From assembly GCA_030615705.1 (NCBI GenBank), contig JAUWYT010000010.1, forward strand, positions 1 to 14,125: 14,125 bases of DNA. The letters are read 5' to 3'. This document shows, one piece after another, positions 1 to 6,980 of the stretch. Source of the stretch: Chloroflexota bacterium (GTDB lineage: Bacteria; Chloroflexota; Anaerolineae; VGOG01). Each line of letters opens with the position of its first letter. Position 1 is the first letter of the stretch. The notes below the pieces were generated by a model. That model saw only the letters and a list, made by a program, of their open reading frames with translations, did not search any database and was not told the DNA's origin. Position numbers and translations under genes: made by a program.

Positions 1-924
1 GTGCTGCAGCAGGTCTCCCGACAAGCGGACGCTCTCCAGCAGCGCGCTGCGCCGCAAGCCGAGGTCACGATTCACCACGGGAGGATTGTAGATCAAGAAA
101 TGCCTGGCGCCTCGGGCCGCGCCATCGTCGTCCACCAGCACCACCGGCTCCTCGATCAAACGCTCGGCCAACTCAACCGGATTGGCAATCGTCGCTGAGG
201 TCAAAATGAACTGGGGCGACGAGCCGTAGAAGCGTGCAATGCGTTTCAGCCGGCGCAGGACATTAGCCACATGCGAGCCGAACACCCCACGATAGGCGTG
301 CATTTCGTCTATCACCACAAATTGTAAATGCCGGAAGAAATCGGCCCACAGAGTGTGATGCGGCAGCACCCCGGTGTGCAGCATGTCGGGATTGCTGATG
401 ACCAGGCGCGCCATCGCGCGAATGGCCGGGCGCGCCTCGGCCGGCGTGTCGCCGTCGTAGGTGGCAATGCGGATGGCGCCCCTTGCCCCTACGGGGCTTT
501 CCCCCCGCATGCCGGGGGAATTGAAGGGGGGCGCGTTTTCTTGCAAAACCACTATGAGCTGTCTCAGCGCATCCTTCTGATCCTGGGCCAGAGCTTTGGT
601 TGGAAAGAGGTAGAGCGCGTGCGCCTGTGGATCGCGCAGCAGACGGTCGAGGACGGGCAGGTTGTAGCAGAGCGTCTTGCCGCTGGCCGTGCCGGTGACG
701 ACCACCGGGTGCTGGCCGGCTTGCGCGCGTTGCCACACCGCCGCCTGATGGGTGTAGAGCGCGCCGATGCCACAGGCACGCACGGCGTCCACCAGCGCGG
801 AATTGAGGTCATCTGGGAACGGCACAAACTGCGCCGGCCGCGTGGGGAAGGTCCGCCACGCGGCGATGTTCGAGGCAATATTTGGATCGGTTTGCCAGGC
901 GCTCAAAAGCGCAGAGAGGGACAT
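1..924 (-). CDS. DEAD/DEAH-box helicase, MrfA/YprA-like (3' part missing)
   Basis: This is the N-terminal 308 residues of a superfamily 2 helicase; the frame is still open at the left window edge. Visible motifs in order are a Q-motif-like YTHQ (57-60), Walker A GTASGKT (78-84), PTKALAQDQ (108-116, motif Ia), ATYDGDTP (154-161), ISNPDML (176-182), Walker B IDEMH (205-209) and LTSATIANP (241-249). The order and the YDGDTP and SNPDML blocks fit the YprA/MrfA/Hrq1 group with a C-terminal DUF1998 region, which act as 3'-5' DNA helicases in repair; the C-terminal part cannot be checked here. ATG at 922-924 is the first possible start because an in-frame TGA lies two codons upstream; no Shine-Dalgarno sequence is visible. 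Residues about 131-149 are an unusual insert between motifs Ia and YDGDTP, encoded by palindromic DNA. Family call is firm, subgroup fairly sure. Confidence 0.9.
   Translation of the reverse strand, partial: MSLSALLSAWQTDPNIASNIAAWRTFPTRPAQFVPFPDDLNSALVDAVRACGIGALYTHQAAVWQRAQAGQHPVVVTGTASGKTLCYNLPVLDRLLRDPQAHALYLFPTKALAQDQKDALRQLIVVLQENAPPFNSPGMRGESPVGARGAIRIATYDGDTPAEARPAIRAMARLVISNPDMLHTGVLPHHTLWADFFRHLQFVVIDEMHAYRGVFGSHVANVLRRLKRIARFYGSSPQFILTSATIANPVELAERLIEEPVVLVDDDGAARGARHFLIYNPPVVNRDLGLRRSALLESVRLSGDLLQH
485..520. repeat. palindromic element inside the helicase coding region
   Basis: Two adjacent inverted repeats sit in the helicase gene. GCCCCTACGGGGC (485-497) has 5-bp arms. The second runs 499-520 with arms TTCCCCC and GGGGGAA around a GCATGC core and one mismatched pair. 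The DNA is in frame and adds residues rich in G, P, S and R where relatives go almost directly from motif Ia to YDGDTP. It looks like a REP-type element tolerated within a gene; that origin is an inference. Confidence 0.55.
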
Positions 925-1015
925 AGGTCAGGCGGTTAGTGATCAGGGTGCCCAGAGCAAAGTTTGCATCCGACATAGGCACCATCGTTGGAAATGCTGA
1001 CGCAAAGACACAAAG

Positions 1016-1042
1016 GCCGCTCCTGCTTGCGCAGAAAGCGGC
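1016..1042. terminator. hairpin, possible weak terminator
   Basis: GCCGCT (1016-1021) pairs with AGCGGC (1037-1042), with a further short TGC/GCA pairing inside. On the minus strand it is followed by CTTTGTGTCTTT, and on the plus strand by TTCTTCTGT. It lies about 150 nt past the end of the small membrane protein gene and just before the helicase gene, so it could end minus-strand transcription. Neither flank is a clean U-run, so the call is modest. Confidence 0.35.
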
Positions 1043-1103
1043 TTCTTCTGTAATTCCATAAGTCTTGCCTCCTGGCCCTAGCAGGAAGTGAGGCATCAGT
1101 ATT

Positions 1104-1142
1104 GGGATCTCACAGAGCGGTCTCTCTGTTGATCCCCTTTTT
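1104..1142 (+). terminator. strong rho-independent terminator reading on the plus strand
   Basis: GGGATC (1104-1109) pairs with GATCCC (1131-1136), and ACAGAG (1112-1117) pairs with CTCTGT (1124-1129) around a six-base loop. The stem is followed at once by CTTTTTGTTTG on the plus strand. The T-run is on the plus-strand side only, so it would stop plus-strand RNA. No plus-strand gene precedes it: 925-1190 holds no convincing protein gene, and the helicase on the far side runs the other way. Together with hairpins at 1016-1042 and 1066-1095 it may end an uncharacterised plus-strand RNA. Confidence 0.6.
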
Positions 1143-1190
1143 GTTTGCGCTGAAAGTGTCGCATTTAGGTAGCTCTGCATTTAACCATGG

Positions 1191-1550
1191 TCACCGGCCG
1201 ACTGCTTGCTTCGCTTCGTCCTGCAGCAGATACCAGATGATCAGCGCGCCGATGCCCGTCCAGATAGGGAAGGCAGGCAGTAAAAGGATAGCCAGCACAA
1301 TGGCTGCCCAGCGGGCCCACGGCCACAACCGCCAAAGCCCAATGCCAACCAGCAGGAAGACAAGGGCAAAGAGCAGACAGAAGAAGAGGCCTATGCCGAT
1401 CCCGAACAGCGGCCAGACGACCTCTCGCGATTCCACATTGATCAGGACAGGCACCACGGCTAAGACGAGAGCGCCACTGCCGATGAGGAACGGAATGGTC
1501 ATCACGAAATGGTAAACAGCGATCAGGCTAACTGCGTCAGGCCGTTTCAT
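1191..1550 (-). CDS. small hypothetical membrane protein, three hydrophobic spans
   Basis: The gene encodes 119 residues that I cannot assign to a named function. The N-terminus MKRPDAVSLIAVYHF is a short positive patch followed by three strongly hydrophobic segments at about 7-37, 45-73 and 79-109. The first and last are long enough that four spans are possible. WRLWPWARW (73-81) forms an aromatic, basic turn between the last two segments, a look shared with small uncharacterised bacterial inner-membrane proteins that begin KRP. The tail DEAKQAVGR is polar. ATG at 1548-1550 is chosen because AGGAGGTG lies just upstream at good spacing; a longer frame from upstream would read through the promoter. 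It has its own promoter with a palindrome over the -10 region, so it is probably a separately regulated single gene. Confidence 0.75.
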   Translation of the reverse strand: MKRPDAVSLIAVYHFVMTIPFLIGSGALVLAVVPVLINVESREVVWPLFGIGIGLFFCLLFALVFLLVGIGLWRLWPWARWAAIVLAILLLPAFPIWTGIGALIIWYLLQDEAKQAVGR

Positions 1551-1585
1551 GGAACACCTCCTGTACTGTAGAACTACCTGCATTT

Positions 1586-1601
1586 ATGCTGTAGACAGCA
1601 T
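1586..1601. promoter_or_regulatory. candidate operator: perfect 7-2-7 palindrome over the -10 box and start site
   Basis: ATGCTGTAGACAGCAT is a perfect inverted repeat of seven bases around a two-base centre. It overlaps the end of TATAAT and the expected transcription start, the classic place for a repressor site. Compact TGTNNACA-type dyads are used by several winged-helix repressors such as BlaI/CopY types. No regulator gene is next to it, so the partner is unknown. Confidence 0.5.
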
Positions 1602-1628
1602 TATACTGGTCAATGCATTTTGCGGCAA
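1600..1628 (-). promoter_or_regulatory. sigma70-type promoter of the small membrane protein gene
   Basis: Read on the minus strand, TTGCCG (1623-1628) and TATAAT (1600-1605) are separated by exactly 17 nt. The -10 box is a perfect consensus and the -35 box matches four of six bases. A start near 1593 would give a leader of about 40 nt before the AGGAGG ribosome binding site and the ATG at 1550. Confidence 0.65.
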
Positions 1629-1782
1629 ATCGCTGATGCATGCGCCTCTGGGGATCGACGCTCCGACAACTCCCAAGAAGAAACACGAGCGGCCATAAGA
1701 TGGCATAGGGAGCCTGTAAGATGACGCGCTACTCCACCACAGCCGGGTGCAGGTACTTGATAGCGCCTTTGCTGAACACAAG

Positions 1783-1803
1783 TCTGGTTGTAAGCTAACC
1801 AGA
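1783..1803 (-). terminator. hairpin after the MFS gene
   Basis: TCTGGTT (1783-1789) and AACCAGA (1797-1803) form a perfect 7-bp stem with a seven-base loop. It begins 31 nt after the MFS stop codon. On the minus strand the stem is followed by CTTGTGTTC, only mildly T-rich, so this is a possible rather than a certain terminator. The rest of 1551-1833 holds the promoter of the next gene and no convincing protein gene. Confidence 0.4.
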
Positions 1804-1833
1804 TCGAAATGTGCCCAGCAGGTGTCGCAAGAC

Positions 1834-3051
1834 CTATCGGGCGCGTGGCCGAAACAGCATCGCCAACACCAACCCTACCGCGAACAGCCCTGCGCAGAGC
1901 AGATACACTCCCCCCAGCCCAATCCACGGCATCAGGGCGTAGGCTGCTAGCGGCCCAATGGCGCTGCCGAGGTCGCCGGCCGTGTGCAGCAGACCGATGG
2001 CCCGCCCCCGCTGGGCTTGGCTCACCAAATCGCCGGTGAGGGCCGTGACGAGGGCCTGCACGCTCCCTCCGGCCACAGCGCCCAGCGATACACCGGCCAA
2101 AATGGCGACCGGCTCGCCCCAGGCCACCAACGCCATGCTGACGGCGCCGATAGCCAATCCCCACGCCGCCATCCCCCAGCGACTCCCCAGCCGGTCCGAC
2201 GCCGCCCCCGCCAGCGGAGCGGCTACCACGCTGAGGAGCGTCCGTCCGGCCATGAGCAAGCCGGTCAGTGTGGCCACCCCCAGGGTCAAGCTCGTGGATA
2301 ACAGCCAATCCTGCACCAACAAGCCCATAGTGGCGGCGAAGACGCCGGCGATGACGAAGCGGTTTATCCCCTGCAACGACGCGGCGACCCACAGGCCCCG
2401 GTTGGCGCGCAGCCGGGGCCTGATCTCTTCAACGGAGGGGTAGTCCAAATCCGGTCGGATGCTGCGGGTCTCCGGCAGCAGGATCAATGCTACCAGTCCA
2501 CCCAAGGCTGTCACCGCCGCGCCGAGCCACATCGTTGCGCCGTAGCCCAGCCAGTCGGTGAGCAGGCCGCCGGCCAAGGCGCTCAGCGCCGCGCCCAGGA
2601 AGAACCACGTCTGGTACAGGCCCGTCCATCGCCCGCGATCCTGGGCCGTCGTCACGTCCAGGATGACCGTCGCCCCGCCAACCCAGATGCCCGACCACGC
2701 CAGTCCCCACAGCAGCCGCCCGACCAGCATCGGCCAGAAGCCGCGCGTGGCAGCGTATACCGCTGTAGAGAGCGAACCAATGAACAGGGCCGGCACAAAC
2801 AGCCAGCGCCGTGGCCAGCGGTCGTAAGCCAGCCCCGCCGGGCCGTTGAGAAAGAGCCGCACCGCTCGGTTGACGCCCAGGATGATCCCCACGCTGCTCA
2901 GGGCGATACCGGCTTCAGCGGTGTGGGTGGGCAACACGGTGTACAATGTCCCATCACCCATGAGGGACAGGGCTGTGCCCAGACCCAGGGCAAACAATAC
3001 CCTGCGCGGATGAATGAGAGTCTTGCTGTTGCTCACGGTTCTTCTATTCAC
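1834..3051 (-). CDS. MFS transporter
   Basis: This is a 405-residue major facilitator superfamily permease of the inner membrane with about twelve hydrophobic spans, the usual length. NGPAGLAYDRWPRRW (69-83) is the loop 2-3 motif A, and it recurs in the second half as GAASDRLGSRWG (282-293), which marks the two-fold repeat. GAALSALAGGLLTDW (153-167) is in the place of the antiporter-type motif C, and LLPETRS (191-197) ends span 6 before a charged central loop (198-218). These features fit drug or metabolite efflux by proton antiport, but the substrate is not known. The start is a GTG; the 3051 GTG lies 21 nt after the 4Fe-4S gene, and a second GTG 15 nt further in, at 3036, is as likely because AGAAGAA precedes it. 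The gene is probably cotranscribed with Tex and the 4Fe-4S gene. Confidence 0.88.
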   Translation of the reverse strand: MNRRTVSNSKTLIHPRRVLFALGLGTALSLMGDGTLYTVLPTHTAEAGIALSSVGIILGVNRAVRLFLNGPAGLAYDRWPRRWLFVPALFIGSLSTAVYAATRGFWPMLVGRLLWGLAWSGIWVGGATVILDVTTAQDRGRWTGLYQTWFFLGAALSALAGGLLTDWLGYGATMWLGAAVTALGGLVALILLPETRSIRPDLDYPSVEEIRPRLRANRGLWVAASLQGINRFVIAGVFAATMGLLVQDWLLSTSLTLGVATLTGLLMAGRTLLSVVAAPLAGAASDRLGSRWGMAAWGLAIGAVSMALVAWGEPVAILAGVSLGAVAGGSVQALVTALTGDLVSQAQRGRAIGLLHTAGDLGSAIGPLAAYALMPWIGLGGVYLLCAGLFAVGLVLAMLFRPRAR

Positions 3052-3072
3052 TGATATGGTACAGGATCTTCC

Positions 3073-4014
3073 TCAGGCAGCGCTGCCCGCACTGGCGATG
3101 AGGGCGCGGATCTCCAGCGCATCGCCCTTGGTCGGGTCGCGCACGAGCCAGAGCGCTCCCTCAGGGCACTTGGAGACACACACGCCGCACCCCATGCAGG
3201 TGATGGTGTCCACAGCAGCAATGCCATCGCTCACCGAAAGCGCCCCAAACTGGCAAGAGTCGGCGCAGATGCCGCAGCCGACGCACAGGTCCGCAGCCAT
3301 GTGGCTGACGTAGCCGGAGGAGGCCAGCATCGGGGTACCATGACGCCAGGCATGCATCGCCCCGCAGCAGCAGGCGCAGCAATTGCAGATCGCGTAGAAG
3401 CGGCCCAGCATCGCGTCCTTGAAGAAAGCGTGGTGCACGTGGCCCCGTTCGTGCTCGGCGCATAGGATCTCCACCGCCTCCTCCGGAGTGATCCAGCGGG
3501 AACGGTGCGGATGGTGCTCGGCGACGAAACTGGCGAAAGGCTCGCCGACAACGAGGCACACGTCGAAAGGCTGGCAGGGATTGGAGCGCGAGGCGCGGCA
3601 GGGGCACTCCAGAACCACGATGTGATCGGGGTTCTGCAGCACGATGTCTCGGGCGAGGGCGTAGGGGATTACCTGCTCCAGGTTGGTCAGGCTGATCTCT
3701 TCCTCGACGGTGACCAGTTGCTTTGCCGCCTCCAGTGGCACGACCTTGCCGTGGTAGGTGTCGGCGAAGGTGACGCGGTCAGCGTCATCGGGTGGCCTGG
3801 GCGGAAACAGCCGGGCCAACTGACGCACGAGCGGCCTAAAGATACGAGCCAGCGGATGCTCTCCGGTCCCGATGCCAATGTAAAGGTAAGGCCAGCGTCC
3901 ATAAACGTACCCGTGTAACCAGTCAAAGAGAGAGTAGCCCGGCGTGCGCCGTGCCTCTCGTGCGAAAGCCCGGGTGGAGGGCCCTAGCAGGTTGAACCAG
4001 GACTTGCCTTTCAT
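3073..4014 (-). CDS. 4Fe-4S ferredoxin-like protein with extra Cys clusters
   Basis: This 313-residue protein ends with two ferredoxin-type [4Fe-4S] motifs: CVGCGICADSC (244-254) and CMGCGVCVSKC (273-283), each followed by GAL, so it should carry two clusters and move electrons. Before these lie two unusual Cys groups: CPCRASRSNPC with a further Cys (137, 139, 147, 153), and CNCCACCC (210-217), six cysteines in eight residues. The N-terminal 130 residues have no recognised domain and begin with a basic stretch; no clear signal peptide is seen, so a cytoplasmic or membrane-edge location is likely. Relatives with this CNCC-CCC block are annotated only as ferredoxins. The ATG start has GAGAGGA about 11 nt upstream. 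It lies 39 nt after tex and 21 nt before the MFS gene. The redox partner is unknown. Confidence 0.85.
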   Translation of the reverse strand: MKGKSWFNLLGPSTRAFAREARRTPGYSLFDWLHGYVYGRWPYLYIGIGTGEHPLARIFRPLVRQLARLFPPRPPDDADRVTFADTYHGKVVPLEAAKQLVTVEEEISLTNLEQVIPYALARDIVLQNPDHIVVLECPCRASRSNPCQPFDVCLVVGEPFASFVAEHHPHRSRWITPEEAVEILCAEHERGHVHHAFFKDAMLGRFYAICNCCACCCGAMHAWRHGTPMLASSGYVSHMAADLCVGCGICADSCQFGALSVSDGIAAVDTITCMGCGVCVSKCPEGALWLVRDPTKGDALEIRALIASAGSAA

Positions 4015-4053
4015 CGCTCGGCTATCCTCTCATTCAACTATCGCAAGCTGCGT

Positions 4054-6204
4054 TTATTTCCTCATGCTCAACCCGATGCGTCCCCGTTCGAGATCGAGGC
4101 TAATGACCTTGACCTCCACCACATCGCCCACTGAGACCACCTCCAGGGGGTTCCTCACGTAGCGGTCGGCCATCTTGGAGACGTGCACCAGGCCGTCCTG
4201 CTTGACCCCGATGTCCACGAAAGCGCCAAAGTCCACCACGTTGCGCACCGTGCCCTTGAGGATCATCCCTTCCCGCAGGTCTTCCATCTTCAGAACGTCG
4301 CTCCGCAGGATGGGTTTGGGCAATTCGTCGCGGGGGTCGCGGCCAGGTTTGATGAGGTTGTCGAAGATGTCCGTCAGCGTGGGCAGGCCCACCTCCAGAA
4401 CATCAGCCAGTTCAGCCAGGTCGTTCTCGACTCGGAAAGCCTTGACCCTCTGAGCCAAATCAGGCTCGTTCCCTCGCACGCCCATCAGAGTGAAGAGACC
4501 CTCCACCACGGGATATGACTCCGGGTGGATGAAGGTGTTGTCCAGGGGGTTCTCCCCGGCGGGGATCTTGAGGAAGCCTGCCGATTGTTCGAATCCTTTC
4601 TCCCCTATCCCCTTGACCTTCCTCAGTTCCCGGCGGGCTTTGAACGGCCCGTGTTCGTCTCGGTGCCTGACGATCGCTGTGGACACCTGCTTGTTGACGC
4701 CCGAAACGTACTGCAAAAGGGCTGGCGAGGCGGTGTTGAGGTCAACCCCCACGTGGTTGACGGCCGACTCGACCACCGCGTCCAGGGTCTCGGCCAGCTT
4801 CTTCTGATCCACGTCATGCTGGTAGAGGCCCACGCCGACGGAGCGGGGCTCGATTTTGACCAGCTCGGCCAGGGGGTCTTGCAGGCGGCGGGCGATGGAG
4901 ACGGCACCGCGCATGGAGACGTCCATATCGGGCAGTTCCTCCCTGGCCAGCGGGGAAGCGGAGTACACCGACGCGCCGGCCTCGTTGACGATGACGTAGG
5001 CTCCCCGCCCGGCCTCGGCGATGACCTCGGCGGCCAGAGCCTCGGTCTCACGGGAGGCGGTGCCGTTGCCGACGGCGATGACGTCAACGTTCCCCCTGGT
5101 GACCAGGCTGACCAGAATATCCCTGGCCTCGTCCCACTGCTTCTGCGGTGCGTGGGGATAGATGGTCGTGCCGCCTGAAAACTTGCCCGTCTCATCCACC
5201 AGGGTCACCTTGCAGCCGGTGCGGTAGCCCGGATCAATGCCCATTACTATCTTGCTTCGCAGTGGCGGCTGGAGCAGGAGGTTGCGCAGGTTCGCGGCAA
5301 AGACTTTGATGGCGTGGTCGTCCGCCTCGTCGGTGCAGGTGCCTCTCAGCCCCCGTTCGATGGAAGGGGCGATGAGCCGCTTGTAGCCATCGGCGGCAGC
5401 CTCTCTCACCTGAGCGGCGAAAACGGAGTGCCTATTCTTCAGGTAGCGGCCTTGGACCTCAGCCGTGATCTCATCTACCGGCGCTTCCACTTTGACTTTG
5501 AGCACGCCTTCTTTCTGCCCCCGGTTGATGGCCAGCAGGCGGTGGGGCGGAATGGCCTTCAGCGGCTCGGCGTATTCGTAGTACATCTGGTACTTGCCCT
5601 GGGGATCGAGGGAGGCATCGGCCACAGCGCAGACCAGCAGGCCCTGGCCGAAGGTGCGCTCTCGCACCGCTTTGCGCAGGTCAGCATCTTCGGAGACGAC
5701 CTCCGCCACGATGTCCCGCGCCCCGGCGTAGGCGTCCTCCACACTGGGCACCTTTTCGCTCAGGTAGTCCTGGGCGAATTGTTCCAGCCTCCCCTCTGTG
5801 ATCTCCTGGGCCAGAATGAGCTCCGCCAGCGGCTCCAGCCCCCGCTCCCTGGCGACGGTGGCCCGCGTGCGCCGCTTGGGTTTGTAGGGCAAGTAGAGGT
5901 CCTCCACCTCTTGCAGCACCATGGCTGCTTGTATCCTGGCCTCCAGTTCCGGCGTCAGCTTGCCCTGCTCGGCGATGCTCTTCAGCACCGTCGCCTTGCG
6001 CTCCGCCAGGCGGCGCAGGTATTTCAGGCGGGTCTGGATAGTCCGGAGCCGCTCCTCATCCAGCCCGCCGGTGACCTCCTTGCGGTAGCGGGCGATGAAG
6101 GGCATAGTGTTATCCTCGTCAAACAGTTGGACGGCGCTGGCGATTTGATCGGCTTCGAGGCCCAGTTCGTGGGCGATGGTGGTTATAATCAGATGGTCGG
6201 TCAT
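4054..6204 (-). CDS. tex: Tex family transcription accessory protein
   Basis: This is a full-length Tex protein of 716 residues, the bacterial relative of eukaryotic Spt6, a nucleic-acid-binding factor of transcription. Domains in order are the helical N-terminal region (1-310, with DNTMPFIARYRKEVTGGLDE at 31-50 and LPYKPKRRTRATVARERGL at 105-123), the YqgF/RuvX-like domain starting IVMGIDPGYRTG (319-330), the helix-hairpin-helix region (about 480-545, VNKQVSTAIV and VKGIGEKGFEQSAGFLKIP), and a C-terminal S1 RNA-binding domain (642-715, GTVRNVVDFGAFVDIGVKQD). ATG at 6202-6204 is chosen because AGGAGGA lies five bases upstream and the protein then begins like other Tex proteins; an upstream in-frame ATG adds 18 unlikely residues. 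It is probably the first gene of a tex/4Fe-4S/MFS transcript. Confidence 0.97.
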   Translation of the reverse strand: MTDHLIITTIAHELGLEADQIASAVQLFDEDNTMPFIARYRKEVTGGLDEERLRTIQTRLKYLRRLAERKATVLKSIAEQGKLTPELEARIQAAMVLQEVEDLYLPYKPKRRTRATVARERGLEPLAELILAQEITEGRLEQFAQDYLSEKVPSVEDAYAGARDIVAEVVSEDADLRKAVRERTFGQGLLVCAVADASLDPQGKYQMYYEYAEPLKAIPPHRLLAINRGQKEGVLKVKVEAPVDEITAEVQGRYLKNRHSVFAAQVREAAADGYKRLIAPSIERGLRGTCTDEADDHAIKVFAANLRNLLLQPPLRSKIVMGIDPGYRTGCKVTLVDETGKFSGGTTIYPHAPQKQWDEARDILVSLVTRGNVDVIAVGNGTASRETEALAAEVIAEAGRGAYVIVNEAGASVYSASPLAREELPDMDVSMRGAVSIARRLQDPLAELVKIEPRSVGVGLYQHDVDQKKLAETLDAVVESAVNHVGVDLNTASPALLQYVSGVNKQVSTAIVRHRDEHGPFKARRELRKVKGIGEKGFEQSAGFLKIPAGENPLDNTFIHPESYPVVEGLFTLMGVRGNEPDLAQRVKAFRVENDLAELADVLEVGLPTLTDIFDNLIKPGRDPRDELPKPILRSDVLKMEDLREGMILKGTVRNVVDFGAFVDIGVKQDGLVHVSKMADRYVRNPLEVVSVGDVVEVKVISLDLERGRIGLSMRK

Positions 6205-6226
6205 AGTTCCTCCTGAAGATAGCTGC

Positions 6227-6251
6227 AGCGGATGGGAGCGGATAAGCGGAT
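6227..6251. repeat. three AGCGGAT repeats in the tex leader
   Basis: AGCGGAT occurs at 6227-6233, 6237-6243 and 6245-6251, starting about 23 nt upstream of the tex start codon and upstream of its ribosome binding site. The copies start 10 and 8 nt apart. They may be a protein binding array in the leader or a chance short repeat. Confidence 0.3.
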
Positions 6252-6292
6252 AACACAACTACTCACGCTGGTAACCTAGACCCTTGACCATG

Positions 6293-6931
6293 TCAGATCC
6301 GAAACGGCAGCCGCAACCGGCGCAGCAGAATCCCCAGCGGCCCGGCTGGCACTCGTCCCGGCGTAACACTCCCGTCATCCGCCCGGTTGCCGTAGACGTC
6401 ATAGTGCACGATCTCCGCCAGCGGCTTGCGGGACGTCGGAGGTGGGTCCTCGGCCGGAAACCCCACCGTCAGCAGCCCCACGATCTCCAGATGGTCCGGC
6501 AGCTTTAGAATGCCCCCAATCGCCTTGCGATCCAGGGCTCCGATCCAGCAGGTCCCCAGCCCTAGAGCTTTGGCTTGCAACATGATCTGCCCCCCTGCCA
6601 GCCCCACGTCCTCGTGGAGAAACTGTCGGTAAAACCGGTTCCGAGCATCCCCGCACAGAACGATGAGCAATGGGGCCTCCGCCGCATGCACCCAGCGAAT
6701 CAAATAAAAAGCGGCATGCTGGGCTACCTGCTGGCGGATCGTCTCGTCCCGGACGACGATGAAGGCCCACGGCTGCCGGTTACTGGCCGAAGGCGCCCAC
6801 CGGCCTGCTTCCAGCAGTTGCTCGACCATCTCGTCCGGCACCGGGTCCAGCCGGTAGCGGCGGATGCTGCGCCGCTCTTTGAGCAGGGCCAGCAGCGATT
6901 CGGGGGACAGGTGCTCTTGGGCTTGGGTCAT
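6293..6931 (-). CDS. nitroreductase family protein (FMN-dependent oxidoreductase)
   Basis: This 212-residue protein belongs to the FMN-binding nitroreductase fold, which reduces nitro groups, quinones or related substrates with NAD(P)H. The N-terminus carries the family signature RRSIRRYRLDPVPDEMV (20-36) and GRWAPSASNRQPWAFIVVRD (43-62), whose Arg, Ser and Asn side chains bind FMN phosphate and ring. GLGTCWIGALD (124-134) and LLTVGFPAEDPP (153-164) are the other usual flavin and dimer contacts, and the tail ends with RKPLAEIVH (168-176) before a basic C-terminus. ATG at 6929-6931 is preceded by AAAGGAG. The gene begins 49 nt after the DDAH-like gene ends and stops 88 nt before tex starts. 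The physiological substrate cannot be inferred. Confidence 0.92.
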   Translation of the reverse strand: MTQAQEHLSPESLLALLKERRSIRRYRLDPVPDEMVEQLLEAGRWAPSASNRQPWAFIVVRDETIRQQVAQHAAFYLIRWVHAAEAPLLIVLCGDARNRFYRQFLHEDVGLAGGQIMLQAKALGLGTCWIGALDRKAIGGILKLPDHLEIVGLLTVGFPAEDPPPTSRKPLAEIVHYDVYGNRADDGSVTPGRVPAGPLGILLRRLRLPFRI

Positions 6932-6980
6932 CTTGAAAGCTCCTTTCCACTCGCGTTCAGTATACCGCATACGTCGTCGG

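Noticed and set aside
925..1190. Known RNA classes (6S RNA, tmRNA, RNase P, SRP RNA, T-box) in the structured gap
   Set aside because: None of the hallmark sequences of these RNAs could be found on either strand; only unassigned hairpins remain.
5314..6216. 300-codon open frame on the plus strand
   Set aside because: It lies wholly opposite tex, has no recognisable motif, and reads as the GC-rich antisense of a well-supported gene.
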